Below are positions 30,028-39,419 of a stretch of 64,000 bases of DNA, one piece after another. The stretch's first letter is position 1. Each line of letters begins with the position of its first letter. The stretch is taken from positions 1 through 64,000 of the forward strand of contig VUAW01000003.1 in the NCBI GenBank assembly GCA_008711135.1, read 5' to 3'. This stretch comes from Rhodobacteraceae bacterium LNNU 3342 (GTDB lineage Bacteria; Pseudomonadota; Alphaproteobacteria; Rhodobacterales; Rhodobacteraceae). Made by a program: the position numbers and the translations under genes. Under the pieces are notes generated by a model that saw only the letters and a list, made by a program, of their open reading frames with translations, was not told where the DNA came from and did no database searches.

Positions 30028-32421
30028 ATGACAACCTACTACGTATCCACCACAGGATCCGATGATGCTGTCGGCAACGCCGGTTCACCATGGCGCACCA
30101 TCAACCGCGCCATGAACGAGCCACTGCAGCCCGGCGACGAGGTAGTGGTCCGGCCAGGTACCTATAATGAGGCAGTATATTTTGCCCGAGGCGGCGCAGA
30201 GGGCAACAACATCATCCTGCGTTCCGAGGTCCCGGGTGAGGCCCTGATCCGTTCCCCCGAGTCGGCCTGGAATGCGGTGCACATCTTCGCCGACCATGTC
30301 ACGATCGACGGTTTTGATATCAAGGGCAGCGGGGGTGGTGACGGGATCGAGGCGAATCACGTTCACCACATCGAGATCCTCAACAACATCGTCCACGGCA
30401 ATGCCGAATCCGGCATCCAGACAAACTGGTCAGAGTTCATCACAATCGACGGCAATGTCACCTATGGCAACGCCTGGAACGGGTACTTCTCGGGAATCTC
30501 AGTCTACCAGATGCGCAACATCACTGGTGACACCGAGACCGAAGGCTTCCGCACGATCATCCGCAACAACGTTTCCTACGACAACGTGACGAAAAACGGA
30601 GAACATGTCGACGGGAACGGGATCATCATCGATGACTTCCAGAGCACGCACACGGAAGGCTACCCGAACTACACTTATCCGACGCTGGTAGAGAACAACC
30701 TTGTCTATTCCAACGGCGGCAAGGGCATCGCCGTGCACTGGAGCGACAACGTAACCGTGCGCAACAATACCGCTTGGCACAACAACCTTGACCTGAACAA
30801 CCCCGGGACCTGGCGCGGCGAGCTGAGCAACCAGGACTCGAGCGACAACGTCTGGATCAATAACATCGCCGTTGCGGATCCTTCGATCCATCCCGACAAC
30901 ACGGCCATCGGTTTCTACGGCGACAACAACAACGTCGAGTGGACGAACAACCTGTCCTTCAACGGCCGCGAAGGTGATGCCTCGCTGAGACTCGATGGCG
31001 GCAACGCTGCACCACGTGCCTCGGACGGTAACCTGCTGGGCGTCGATCCGGGCTTCGTCAATGCGCCGGAGGATTTCCGGCTCGAGTCAGGATCGCCGGC
31101 GCGCAACGCCGGAGAGTCCGGAGCGGGACTGGGTGCCAATCTTTGGGATGCCAGCTTGGGCGATGAGGGCGCCGGAGACGCCGGAAGCGAGGATCGCGCT
31201 GATCCCGTTGCCAATGACGCTGAAGGCTATACCGTCGGCTTCCAAGACACCCTGACCATCCCGTCTGACTCCCTGCTTGCCGATGACACGGGCGTGAGCG
31301 TCGTGTCCGTAGACGACGCGAAAGGCGGGACGGTTGTTCTGGACGATAATGGCTCGATCGTCTTTGAACCCGAAGCCGGCTATTCCGGACCTGCCAGCTT
31401 CTCCTACACGGTTTCGGATGACGAAGGTGGCACCGCTTCGGCAACGGTTTCGCTGACCGTGGGTCAGCCTGATGAAACCTTCAGCCTCTTTGACGCCTCT
31501 GCGGTTCCGGAAAGAGAAAGCTACCCCGATGAAGAACCAGTTGAACTTGGCCTGAAGTTTCAGGCGGATGTTGACGGGGTCATCACGGCGATCCGCTTCT
31601 TCCGCGGACCGGGCAACGACGGTCCCCACCCGGTGACGCTGCGGGCGGGCGACGGTCAGATCTTGGGCACCGGTCAGGCCACCGGTTCGGGCACCGGTTG
31701 GCAGGAGGTGATCCTGGACAAGCCGGTTGCGTTCAGCGCCGGCGACATCGGCATCGCATCCTACCACGCGCCGCAAGGCAAGTACTCGGTCAGCAAGAAC
31801 TACTTTACCGAAAGCATTGACCGCGGTCCCATATCCACGTCGCAGGACGCCGGTGTCTATGCCTACGGCAGGGCAGGCTCCTTCCCCGAAAGCGCGTATC
31901 AGGGCAACAACTACTGGGTTGATGTCGTCTTCGTGCAAACGGAAACGCCTGTCTCAAATGATGAAAACCTGGATGCGTCAGCGTTCAGTGCCAGCGGCGC
32001 CATGACGCTTGAAAATGACAGCGACCTGGAGCCGGCCGTGAAGGATAGCGGGAACGATACCCAGCCTCTTGCTTCTGAGGTCCCAGTGGAGGCCGAGGAA
32101 TTTGAGTTCGATTTCTCGACCGAACCGAAACAGCGCGGGGATGCAAAAAAGGAGAACTCCGGACGGGGCCACGAACATCCCAAGGAGTCAGGATCGGCAG
32201 AACCGGATTCGTTCGACATGAACGGGACGTATGACGACTCCTCGGTCAAGGGGGACGAGGCGTCCAGCTACGAGGATCAGTGGCTTGCGCTTGCCAACAA
32301 GGTCAAGGCTGAGCGTGGAACTATGAGCGACGAGGACGTCCGGGACATCGAACTGCTTCTCGCGGATAACAATCTCCAGGTGTCAGATCAGGCCCTGAAC
32401 GAGTTTCTGCTCCTCGCATGA
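30028..32421 (+). CDS. Secreted right-handed beta-helix protein with cadherin-like and DUF4082 domains
   Basis: A 797-residue protein from MTTYYVSTTGSDDAVGNAGS, preceded by GAGGAG. Residues ~1-380 form a parallel beta-helix of the pectate lyase/epimerase type, with many N-rich turns such as IEILNNIVHGNAESGI and VTVRNNTAWHNN. A cadherin-like repeat (FSYTVSDDEGGTASATVSL) ends near 510 and a DUF4082 domain (LGLKFQADVDGVITAIRFF ... NYWVDVVF) spans ~515-655. The C-terminus is acidic and ends ALNEFLLLA. No Sec signal is present; the hydrophobic tail and acidic composition suggest type I secretion (inference). It may bind or cut an acidic polysaccharide. Confidence 0.8.
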   Translation: MTTYYVSTTGSDDAVGNAGSPWRTINRAMNEPLQPGDEVVVRPGTYNEAVYFARGGAEGNNIILRSEVPGEALIRSPESAWNAVHIFADHVTIDGFDIKGSGGGDGIEANHVHHIEILNNIVHGNAESGIQTNWSEFITIDGNVTYGNAWNGYFSGISVYQMRNITGDTETEGFRTIIRNNVSYDNVTKNGEHVDGNGIIIDDFQSTHTEGYPNYTYPTLVENNLVYSNGGKGIAVHWSDNVTVRNNTAWHNNLDLNNPGTWRGELSNQDSSDNVWINNIAVADPSIHPDNTAIGFYGDNNNVEWTNNLSFNGREGDASLRLDGGNAAPRASDGNLLGVDPGFVNAPEDFRLESGSPARNAGESGAGLGANLWDASLGDEGAGDAGSEDRADPVANDAEGYTVGFQDTLTIPSDSLLADDTGVSVVSVDDAKGGTVVLDDNGSIVFEPEAGYSGPASFSYTVSDDEGGTASATVSLTVGQPDETFSLFDASAVPERESYPDEEPVELGLKFQADVDGVITAIRFFRGPGNDGPHPVTLRAGDGQILGTGQATGSGTGWQEVILDKPVAFSAGDIGIASYHAPQGKYSVSKNYFTESIDRGPISTSQDAGVYAYGRAGSFPESAYQGNNYWVDVVFVQTETPVSNDENLDASAFSASGAMTLENDSDLEPAVKDSGNDTQPLASEVPVEAEEFEFDFSTEPKQRGDAKKENSGRGHEHPKESGSAEPDSFDMNGTYDDSSVKGDEASSYEDQWLALANKVKAERGTMSDEDVRDIELLLADNNLQVSDQALNEFLLLA

Positions 32422-32565
32422 TCACAATGAGGCAGCGTAGATTAGCCACCGCCGTAACGGATGCGCTGCCTCATCCCCGCGGACAGGTGCCTGTCCAACG
32501 ATAGGCCCGATCCGGCCAGCTCCCGGACGTCGTACGATGATCCGGATGGTCCTGTAAACCCGGCG

Positions 32566-32587
32566 GCGCGCCCCTCAATGGGCGCGC
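32566..32587. terminator. Hairpin between convergent genes
   Basis: GCGCGCCC and GGGCGCGC form a perfect 8-bp stem with a 6-nt loop between the beta-helix gene and the convergent glycosylase gene. It lacks a T-run on either side, so termination would be weak or factor-assisted. Confidence 0.4.
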
Positions 32588-32631
32588 TGCTTGATCAGGC
32601 CCTGCCTTGGCATCAGGCAGCAAGGCTTTGG

Positions 32632-33201
32632 TTAAGGCACAATCGTCGGCCGCGGAAACGGCCGGCTGAGGCCAGTAGCCCCGGCAAGGCCAAAGCGCCA
32701 CGGCAGATCCTGCGCCTTGCTGATGCCGATGCGCGGCCCGACCAGTAGTTCAGGCATTGCAGAAGAAAGCGTGATGGACAGGTCGTGCCCGTCAAAAGGT
32801 GCGCCGTCATCTTCCAGCCGCACGCCCAGCGCTTGCGTCAGGCGTCCAGGCCCGTTGCAGAGAAAGGTGCTCCCGCGCCGCTCTCGCATCAGATCAAGGC
32901 CCGTCTGCGGGTCAAGGGCGCGTATCAGTACTGCTTCGCCCGCCCCCGCGACGATATTGAGACAGAGGTGGATCCCGTATGACCGGTAGACATAGGCATG
33001 CCCCACCGGACCGAACATGGAGGCGTTCCGCTTGGTAGGGCCGCGGAAACTGTGCGAGGCCGGGTCATCTTGCGCGTAGGCCTCTGTCTCTATGATGATG
33101 CCGCCTGCGCCGCGCACAAGAAGGGTCGCGCCGATCAGCCGGCGTGCAAAGGCGACCGCGCCCAGACCGGCAATCTGTTCATGAAAGGGTGTTGTCGTCA
33201 T
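32632..33201 (-). CDS. DNA-3-methyladenine glycosylase (AAG/MPG family)
   Basis: A 189-residue monofunctional glycosylase that removes alkylated purines in base excision repair. It starts MTTTPFHEQIAGLGAVAFAR; family signatures are IIIETEAYAQDDPASHSF (catalytic Glu), MFGPVGHAYVYRSYGIHLCL and VLIRALDP, with LCNGPGRLTQALGV. An ATG 15 codons upstream lies in less conserved sequence. Length is normal for bacterial members. Confidence 0.93.
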   Translation of the reverse strand: MTTTPFHEQIAGLGAVAFARRLIGATLLVRGAGGIIIETEAYAQDDPASHSFRGPTKRNASMFGPVGHAYVYRSYGIHLCLNIVAGAGEAVLIRALDPQTGLDLMRERRGSTFLCNGPGRLTQALGVRLEDDGAPFDGHDLSITLSSAMPELLVGPRIGISKAQDLPWRFGLAGATGLSRPFPRPTIVP

Positions 33202-33492
33202 AAACCTGCCGGTGAACCTGCACCCAGCCATGGGAGCTTGGCCCATGTTCTACGCCGGTTGTCGCGGTTTGAGCAACCGCCCGACGCACAACCACCACTT
33301 CTGGTGAACCGGCCTGCGCAAACGGCATACGCTAGCTGACATGGCTCCAGTCCCATCACGCCGAAGGTGTTGCTTGATCGAAGAAACCTTTGGTTTAAGG
33401 TTCATGAGACTCCGGTTCCGCATTCTGACGAGGGTGAAGTGGTCCGGGCGATCCGTGAAGGCCGTTCAACTGCATTCTTTGACCGGGGCATT

Positions 33493-34692
33493 GTGGCGCA
33501 ATTTGACATCATCATCATCGGCGCGGGCATCGTCGGGCTGGCGACCGCGTGGCGCCTTCGGCACGAACGCCCCGCCCTGCGCATAGCCGTTATTGAGAAA
33601 GAGGCCGAACCGGGCCTGCATCAAACCGGCCACAATTCCGGCGTGATCCACGCGGGCATCTATTATGCACCCGGCAGCCTCAAGGCGCGACTCTGCAAGG
33701 CGGGTGCGGAACAGACGAAGCGGTTCTGCGAGGAACACTCCATCCCCTTCGACACCTGCGGCAAGCTGATCGTCGCGACCGATCAGGCAGAGCTTCCCGC
33801 ACTTGATAACCTGCGCAAGCGGTCAGAGCAGAACGGGCTCGACATCCGCATGATCGAGGCGGCAGAGCTGAGGGAACTTGAGCCTAATGTTTCGGGGCTC
33901 CGCGCCATCCTGAGTCCGGCCAGCGGCATCGTCAGCTATGGCCAGATCTGCCGCAAGCTGCGCGATCTTCTTGCGGCAGAGGGTGTGGTCTTTTACTTCA
34001 ACGCTTCGGTGACGGGCCTGAAAGAGGCTGCGGAGCAGGTGACGGTGGAAACCAGCCAGGGCAGCCATTCTGCCCGCCTGACAGTGGCCTGTGCGGGGCT
34101 TCAGGCGGACCGGATCGCGGCCATGTCCGGCCTTGCCGATGATTTCCGCATCATCCCGTTCCGGGGGGAATACTTCCGCCTAGCGGATCGCGCGGGGAAC
34201 CTGGTGCGCCACCTGATCTATCCGGTGCCCGATCCGTCACTGCCTTTCCTTGGGGTGCATCTGACCAAGATGATCGGCGGCTATACAACCGTGGGGCCGA
34301 ACGCCGTGTTCTCGTTCGGGCGGGAAACCTATAGGGGCAATGGGATCGTGCTTTCGGACACGGCGCGGAGTTTCTCCTTCCCCGGGTTCTGGAAGCTCAT
34401 GGCGCGGTCGATCCGCCCCGGCATCCATGAACTGCGCGGCACCTTGTCCCGCAAGGTCTATCTTGAACGCTGCCGCCGCTATTGCCCGGAGCTGAGGCTG
34501 GACGATCTTCAACCCTATGCGCCAGGCGTGCGTGCCCAGGCGGTCGGGCGCAACGGCAGGATGATCGACGATTTCCTGATCCGCCAAACCGCGCGAACCG
34601 TCCATATCTGCAACGCACCCTCGCCCGCGGCGACCTCGGCCTTCCCTATTGGTGCAGAGATTGCCGGGCGGGTTCTGGAAAAGATGGCTTGA
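33493..34692 (+). CDS. lhgO: L-2-hydroxyglutarate oxidase
   Basis: A 399-residue FAD-dependent oxidoreductase that oxidises L-2-hydroxyglutarate to 2-oxoglutarate and passes electrons to the membrane quinone pool. The FAD-binding motif IIIIGAGIVGLATAWRL follows the start, then HQTGHNSGVIHAGIYY, which is diagnostic of the LhgO/L2HGDH family, and ICNAPSPAATSAFPIG near the end. I chose the GTG at 33,493 because the conserved part begins two codons later. An ATG-less extension to 33,367 would add about 42 unconserved residues. Confidence 0.9.
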   Translation: MAQFDIIIIGAGIVGLATAWRLRHERPALRIAVIEKEAEPGLHQTGHNSGVIHAGIYYAPGSLKARLCKAGAEQTKRFCEEHSIPFDTCGKLIVATDQAELPALDNLRKRSEQNGLDIRMIEAAELRELEPNVSGLRAILSPASGIVSYGQICRKLRDLLAAEGVVFYFNASVTGLKEAAEQVTVETSQGSHSARLTVACAGLQADRIAAMSGLADDFRIIPFRGEYFRLADRAGNLVRHLIYPVPDPSLPFLGVHLTKMIGGYTTVGPNAVFSFGRETYRGNGIVLSDTARSFSFPGFWKLMARSIRPGIHELRGTLSRKVYLERCRRYCPELRLDDLQPYAPGVRAQAVGRNGRMIDDFLIRQTARTVHICNAPSPAATSAFPIGAEIAGRVLEKMA

Positions 34693-34719
34693 TCCCGGCA
34701 GGCGGGCCGGTTCACCCGG

Positions 34720-35985
34720 TCATGACCTCTCTCGACCCCCGTAAGGATCGGCAAACGCGGGCAGAACCTTGCCCGTGCAATCGCCAAAGCCGATGGTGAA
34801 GCCCTCGCCCCGGGCCGCGCCGCGGAGGGTGAGCGTGTCGTTATCCTCGACAAAGCTGCGGGTGCCGCCGGTGATCTCAAGGGGCTCCTTCCCGCCCCAG
34901 CTGAGCTCCAGCAGGCTGCCGCGGGAGTCCCTCGTCGCGCCTGATATGGTGCCGGAGCCCAAGAGATCCCCCGTCCGCATCGGACAGCCCGAGGTCGTGT
35001 GATGCGCCAGCTGCTGGGGCGCCGAGTAATACATTTCGGCATAGTTGGTGCGGGCGATCACGGTTTCCTCGCCACACTCAGGGCGCAGGGCGACCTCCAG
35101 CGCGATGTCGAAGAGCATCGGCCGCGGCTCGTGCAGATAGGGCAGAAGCGGCTTTTCGCGCGCAGGGGTGGAGGTACGGAAAGGCTCCAGCGCCTCGGCC
35201 ATCACGATCCAAGGGCTGATGGTGGTGGCAGTGGCCTTGGCCTGAAAGGGCCCAAGCGGCTGGTATTCCCACGCTTGGATGTCCCGGGCCGACCAGTCGT
35301 TGAGCAGCACGTAGCCGAAGATCATCTCCTCGGCCTCCGCTACCGTCACCGGCCCGTCCGAAGGCAGGCCCACGACCGCACCCATCTCCAACTCAATGTC
35401 AAACCGGGCCGAGGGGGCAAAGCGCGGGGCATCGTCCTGCGGCCCGTTGATCTGGCCCCAGGGCCGGCGCACCGGCGTGCCAGAGACGACGACCGAGGAT
35501 GCCCGCCCGTTGTAGCCGATCGGGATATGCAGCCAGTTCGGCGGCAGCGCGTTTTCAGGGCCGCGGAACATCGTGCCGACGTTGAAGGCATGGTTCCGCC
35601 CGGAATAGAAGTCCGTGAACTCCGCCACCCGGAACGGCAGGTGCAGCGACAGCGCGTCAAGCGGCAAGAGATGCGGCACCACCGCCGCCTGCTCTGCAGC
35701 GCCTTCGCGCAGCAGTTCAACCAGTCGCGCGCGCAGTGCCGACCAGACGGGGCGACCGGCCACCATCAGCGGGTTCCACTCCGGCCGGTCAAGGTAGGGC
35801 CCGCCGGGCAGAGCGATCAGCCCTTCCGCCTCCAGCGCCGCGACGTCAAGCGCGGCGTCACCGATTGCCACCACGCAGCGGGGGGCGCCCCCTGCAGGCG
35901 CGGCCACGCCGCAGGGCAGGTTGTTGAGCGGGAAGGGGCAGTCGGCTGCATTGGCCAGGGCATACCAGCTTGGGATCAGGGTCAT
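34720..35985 (-). CDS. fahA: Fumarylacetoacetase
   Basis: A 421-residue hydrolase that splits fumarylacetoacetate to fumarate and acetoacetate, the last step of tyrosine and homogentisate breakdown. Diagnostic segments are FTDFYSGRNHAFNVGTMFRG, PIGYNGRASSVVVSGTP, RFDIELEMGAVVG, FGYVLLNDWSARDIQAWEY and SGCPMRTGDLLGSGTISG. The metal-binding Asp/Glu of these motifs are present. It starts 43 bp after the stop of hmgA and is cotranscribed with it. Confidence 0.95.
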   Translation of the reverse strand: MTLIPSWYALANAADCPFPLNNLPCGVAAPAGGAPRCVVAIGDAALDVAALEAEGLIALPGGPYLDRPEWNPLMVAGRPVWSALRARLVELLREGAAEQAAVVPHLLPLDALSLHLPFRVAEFTDFYSGRNHAFNVGTMFRGPENALPPNWLHIPIGYNGRASSVVVSGTPVRRPWGQINGPQDDAPRFAPSARFDIELEMGAVVGLPSDGPVTVAEAEEMIFGYVLLNDWSARDIQAWEYQPLGPFQAKATATTISPWIVMAEALEPFRTSTPAREKPLLPYLHEPRPMLFDIALEVALRPECGEETVIARTNYAEMYYSAPQQLAHHTTSGCPMRTGDLLGSGTISGATRDSRGSLLELSWGGKEPLEITGGTRSFVEDNDTLTLRGAARGEGFTIGFGDCTGKVLPAFADPYGGRERS

Positions 35986-36028
35986 CCTGTTCCTTTCCGT
36001 AGGTGACTTTCAGGATAAGGGCGCGCCC

Positions 36029-37384
36029 TCACTTGGTGCCGGGGGTGCCGTCGAACTTCTTCTCAAGGCTGTCCCAGCAGTCGATGTAGTCGTCCTGCAA
36101 CGGCGCGGTCTTGGCCGCCCATTCGGTCAGGTGCTGCGGAAACCGGGTCTCGAACATGAAGCTCATGGTTTCGGCTTGGAAGGCGGGCACCATCGGCTCA
36201 GTCGAGCCACGCTCGAACGCGTTGCGGTCCGGCCCGTGGGGCAGCATGCAGTTGTGCAGGCTCATGCCGCCCGGTGCGAACCCCTTGGGCTTGGCGTCAT
36301 AGACACCGTAGATGTTGCCCATGAGCTCGGACATGACGTTCTTGTGGTACCACGGCGGGCGGAAGCTGTGCTCGGCCACCATCCAGCGTTCGCGGAACAG
36401 CACGAAGTCGATGTTTGCCGTTCCCTCCTGCCCTGAAGGTGCCGTAAGCACCGTGAAGATCGACGGGTCAGGATGGTCGAACAGGATCGCGCCGACCGGG
36501 CTGTAGGCACGCAGGTCGTATTTGTAGGGCGCGTAGTTCCCGTGCCATGCCACCACGTCGAGCGGGCTGTGATCCACCTCGGTTGCGTGGAACTGGCCGC
36601 ACCACTTCAGGATCACCCGCGACGGCGCCTCGCGATCCTCAAACGCCGCTACCGGCGTCTTGAAGTCGCGCGGGTTGGCAAGGCAGTTCGCGCCGATCGG
36701 GCCGCGGGCGGGCAACTCAAAGGTCTGGCCATAGTTTTCGCAGACAAAGCCGCGGCAGGGACCTTCCAGAACCTCGACCCGATAGACAAGGCCGCGCGGT
36801 AGCACCGCGATCTCCTTCGGCTCCACATCGATGATGCCCAGCTCGGTGCAGAAGCGCAGCCGCCCCTCCTGCGGCACGACAAGAAGTTCACCATCGGCCG
36901 AATAGAAATACTCGTCCCGCATTGATTCAGTCACCAGATAGACATGCGCGGCCATGCCGGTCTGGATGTTCACGTCGCCCGCGGTGGTGACGGTGCGCAT
37001 GCCGGTGACCCAGGTCTGGGGCTCGTCCGCATGGGGGATCGGGTCCCAGCGGTACTGGCCAAGGCTGGTGACATCGGGCAGCACATGCGGGGCCGACTTC
37101 CAGTGCGGCACCTCGATCTTCTGGAACCGCCGGACGTGCTTGACCGAAGGGCGGATGCGGTAGCACCACGTCCGCTCCGGCTTGGGCCGGGTAAAGGCCG
37201 TTCCGGAAAGCTGTTCGGCATAAAGGCCATAGTTGCACTTTTGCGGGCTGTTCTGTCCCTGCGGCAGCGCGTCTGGCAGCGCCTCTGTCTCGAAGTCGTT
37301 GCCGAAGCCGGGCATGTAGCCTTCGTGCATGCCAAGGCTGGTCGCAGCCCGAACCATGCCCGCCGGCAAGTGATGCGTCGTCAT
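36029..37384 (-). CDS. hmgA: Homogentisate 1,2-dioxygenase
   Basis: A 451-residue Fe(II) ring-cleaving dioxygenase that converts homogentisate to maleylacetoacetate. It starts [20 protein letters not shown] after a strong GGAGG; the family signature [19 protein letters not shown] follows. Iron ligands lie in the C-terminal cupin region ([20 protein letters not shown] and [12 protein letters not shown]). It is the first gene of the hmgA-fahA operon and diverges from maiA across two palindromes at 37,436 and 37,468. Confidence 0.96.
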   Translation of the reverse strand: MTTHHLPAGMVRAATSLGMHEGYMPGFGNDFETEALPDALPQGQNSPQKCNYGLYAEQLSGTAFTRPKPERTWCYRIRPSVKHVRRFQKIEVPHWKSAPHVLPDVTSLGQYRWDPIPHADEPQTWVTGMRTVTTAGDVNIQTGMAAHVYLVTESMRDEYFYSADGELLVVPQEGRLRFCTELGIIDVEPKEIAVLPRGLVYRVEVLEGPCRGFVCENYGQTFELPARGPIGANCLANPRDFKTPVAAFEDREAPSRVILKWCGQFHATEVDHSPLDVVAWHGNYAPYKYDLRAYSPVGAILFDHPDPSIFTVLTAPSGQEGTANIDFVLFRERWMVAEHSFRPPWYHKNVMSELMGNIYGVYDAKPKGFAPGGMSLHNCMLPHGPDRNAFERGSTEPMVPAFQAETMSFMFETRFPQHLTEWAAKTAPLQDDYIDCWDSLEKKFDGTPGTK

Positions 37385-37435
37385 GGGACCCTCCGAATTG
37401 CGCGCCACCCGTGCCGGTGCCGCCCCTCCATTTTC

Positions 37436-37481
37436 GTTGCGCTTGCAACATAGTCAAGCCAAGGTGCGTTGCGAGTGCAAC
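37436..37481. promoter_or_regulatory. Twin palindromic operators between hmgA and maiA
   Basis: Two copies of GTTGC-N4-GCAAC lie at 37,436-37,449 and 37,468-37,481, with centres 32 bp apart (about three helical turns). They sit in the 111-bp divergent promoter region. The symmetric half-sites suit a dimeric regulator; the MarR-type protein encoded after maiA is the obvious candidate (inference). Confidence 0.7.
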
Positions 37482-37495
37482 TATTCTGGGGCCAT

Positions 37496-38128
37496 ATGCC
37501 GGTTGTCGTGCTTTGGGATTACTGGCGGTCCTCCTCGGCCTATCGGGTGAGGATCGCATTGAACATGATGGGGATTTCCTATCAAAGCCGCGCGGTCGAT
37601 CTGGTCGCAGGTGAACAGGCCGCGCCCGATCATCTGGCGCGTAATCCGCAAGGCTTGGTCCCGGCGCTGGAGATCGACGGCCTCGTGCTGACCCAGTCGC
37701 TGGCAATCATCGACTATCTTGACGAGACTCGCGGCGCGGGCTTCCTGCCCCACGATCCGGCCCGGAGGGCGCAGGCCCGGGCCCTGGCCCAGGCCATCGC
37801 GATGGAGATCCAGCCGATCTGCAATCTTCGCGTTGTCCGGCAAGCCATTGCCGCCTCGGCCGGGGCAATCACCATGGAGGACTGGATGCGCGCCTTCATC
37901 ACCCCCGGCCTTGCCGCGGTCGAGAAGATGTTGCCGCCCGGGGTCGGCCTCTATATGTGCGATGACCGCGTGCGGCTTCCGGATCTCTGCCTCGTACCAC
38001 AGCTTTACAACGCCCGGCGCTGGGGGGCGGATCTTTCGCTTTGTCCCCGCCTTGTTGCGATCGGCGACGCGCTGGAGGATATCCCGGCCGTGGCCGCCGC
38101 CCATCCCGACCGGGTGCGGCCTGCATGA
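37496..38128 (+). CDS. maiA: Maleylacetoacetate isomerase (zeta-class glutathione transferase)
   Basis: A 210-residue glutathione-dependent isomerase converting maleylacetoacetate to fumarylacetoacetate, between HmgA and FahA in the pathway. The zeta-class signature SSSAYRVRIALNMMGI is near residue 12, with NPQGLVPALEIDG and TQSLAIIDYLDETRG following. I start at the ATG of MPVVVLWDYW. It is divergent from hmgA and followed closely by the MarR gene. Confidence 0.92.
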   Translation: MPVVVLWDYWRSSSAYRVRIALNMMGISYQSRAVDLVAGEQAAPDHLARNPQGLVPALEIDGLVLTQSLAIIDYLDETRGAGFLPHDPARRAQARALAQAIAMEIQPICNLRVVRQAIAASAGAITMEDWMRAFITPGLAAVEKMLPPGVGLYMCDDRVRLPDLCLVPQLYNARRWGADLSLCPRLVAIGDALEDIPAVAAAHPDRVRPA

Positions 38129-38145
38129 CAGGATGATGGCAGGCA

Positions 38146-38616
38146 ATGCAGGACAAAGGCAGGCCAATGCAGGATAAAAAGAAACAGGCGTTCAATCTGG
38201 CGGATTTCCTGCCCTACCTCCTCAATCAGGCAGCAGAGGTGACGGGCGAGGATTTTCACACGATCTATCGGCGCGAATATAACCTGACCCGTACGCAATG
38301 GCGCATCATCGCCAATCTGGGCAAGTTCGGCGCGATGACTGCAGCCACAATCTGCCGCATCTCACACATCGAAAAGACCAAGGTCAGCCGCGCCGTGGCC
38401 GCGCTGGAAGCCCGCGGCTTCATCGAACGTACCCGGGATGCGGCCGACCGCCGGACCGAGAACCTGAGCCTTACCGACACCGGCCAAGCCGTTTTCGCCG
38501 ATCTGGGCCAGAAGGCAAAGCAGTTCGATGAGGCATTGCGATCAGAACTTGGACCGGGAGCGACGCAGTTGGAGACCATGCTGCGAACGCTGATCAATCG
38601 CCATCAAGAGCGATGA
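38146..38616 (+). CDS. MarR-family transcriptional regulator
   Basis: A 149-156-residue regulator with a winged helix-turn-helix: RTQWRIIANLGKFGAMTAAT, ICRISHIEKTKVSRAVAALE and GFIERTRDAADRRTENLSL (wing). It follows maiA by 17 bp. Two ATG codons lie in a tandem duplication of about 20 bp, each with its own GGCAGG, so the start may be at 38,146 or 38,167. It probably binds the twin palindromes upstream and responds to homogentisate or a related aromatic acid (inference). Confidence 0.88.
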   Translation: MQDKGRPMQDKKKQAFNLADFLPYLLNQAAEVTGEDFHTIYRREYNLTRTQWRIIANLGKFGAMTAATICRISHIEKTKVSRAVAALEARGFIERTRDAADRRTENLSLTDTGQAVFADLGQKAKQFDEALRSELGPGATQLETMLRTLINRHQER

Positions 38617-39043
38617 GCTTGGAGGCTGCCCGCCCTTCCGCCTGTCCTTTTGCCGGAACAAGACCTCTATACGCGCCGTATGGGACGCCCGCCTTGCGGC
38701 TATGGTTAATGGCGCCAAGGCCAATTGCACAGGCAGTACTCAGACACGATGATGTAGGTGATACCCGAATTAGGGCAATCTCCCGACGCCCAGCGCCGGT
38801 CACTATGGCCCCTTGAGTCCGTCATCCGATTGAAGCGTGATGTTGCTGTAGGTGCGCAACCCTGGTTGAAGGCGCGCCATGCTCCCGTAGTGGTACGCTC
38901 CGGCTGACATTGCCCTTCAGAGGGCTGAGGCCTCTCGATAGGTGGCAGAGTCGGAGATAAGCTCGTCCAATAAGCACGCTCGGCAACAGCCCTGAGCAGA
39001 TGCCCATCTTCACACCGCACGCAGCCCGGTAACAAAATCTCAA
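38617..39043. other. Apparently degenerate stretch
   Basis: About 430 bp after the MarR gene with several small open frames on both strands but no recognisable motif. Together with the EAL fossil that follows it looks like decayed former coding sequence. Confidence 0.4.
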
Positions 39044-39241
39044 GTTCGCGCCCTTATAGACCTTGGCAAGGACATGGGGCTCTAAATCTCGGCCGAGGGA
39101 GTTGAAACAACGGCCCAGCGCGAGACTCCCATCAAACTCGGCTGCAACATTTTCCAAGGCTATCTGCTGGGCCGGCCCGTGGCTCGTTCCGGCATCGCGG
39201 CTTGCCGCTCTCCCTCGCAAAAGCCTTATAAGATCGCTTGA
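39044..39241 (+). pseudogene. EAL-domain (c-di-GMP phosphodiesterase) C-terminal fossil
   Basis: The plus strand reads VRALIDLGKDMGL, a TAA, then ISAEGVETTAQ and CNIFQGYLLGRPVA before a TGA. These are the conserved EGVET and QGY(L/Y)GRP segments of EAL domains. The in-frame stop and missing N-terminal EAL motif show it is a remnant. Confidence 0.7.
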
Positions 39242-39419
39242 TGATCTTTGCGTCGCAACGCACTGCAGACCGTGCCGATGTTCTGGGTCGTTTGGGCATG
39301 TCTTCACGATCGCCCCTCTCCCGTCGGGCCGCGCCATCGCTTCGGGGAAACATGTTTCGTGATGTGATAGACTCCCAACCGGGGCCGGAGGTTGGTCCGG
39401 CTTATTCAGGAGGTCAATC

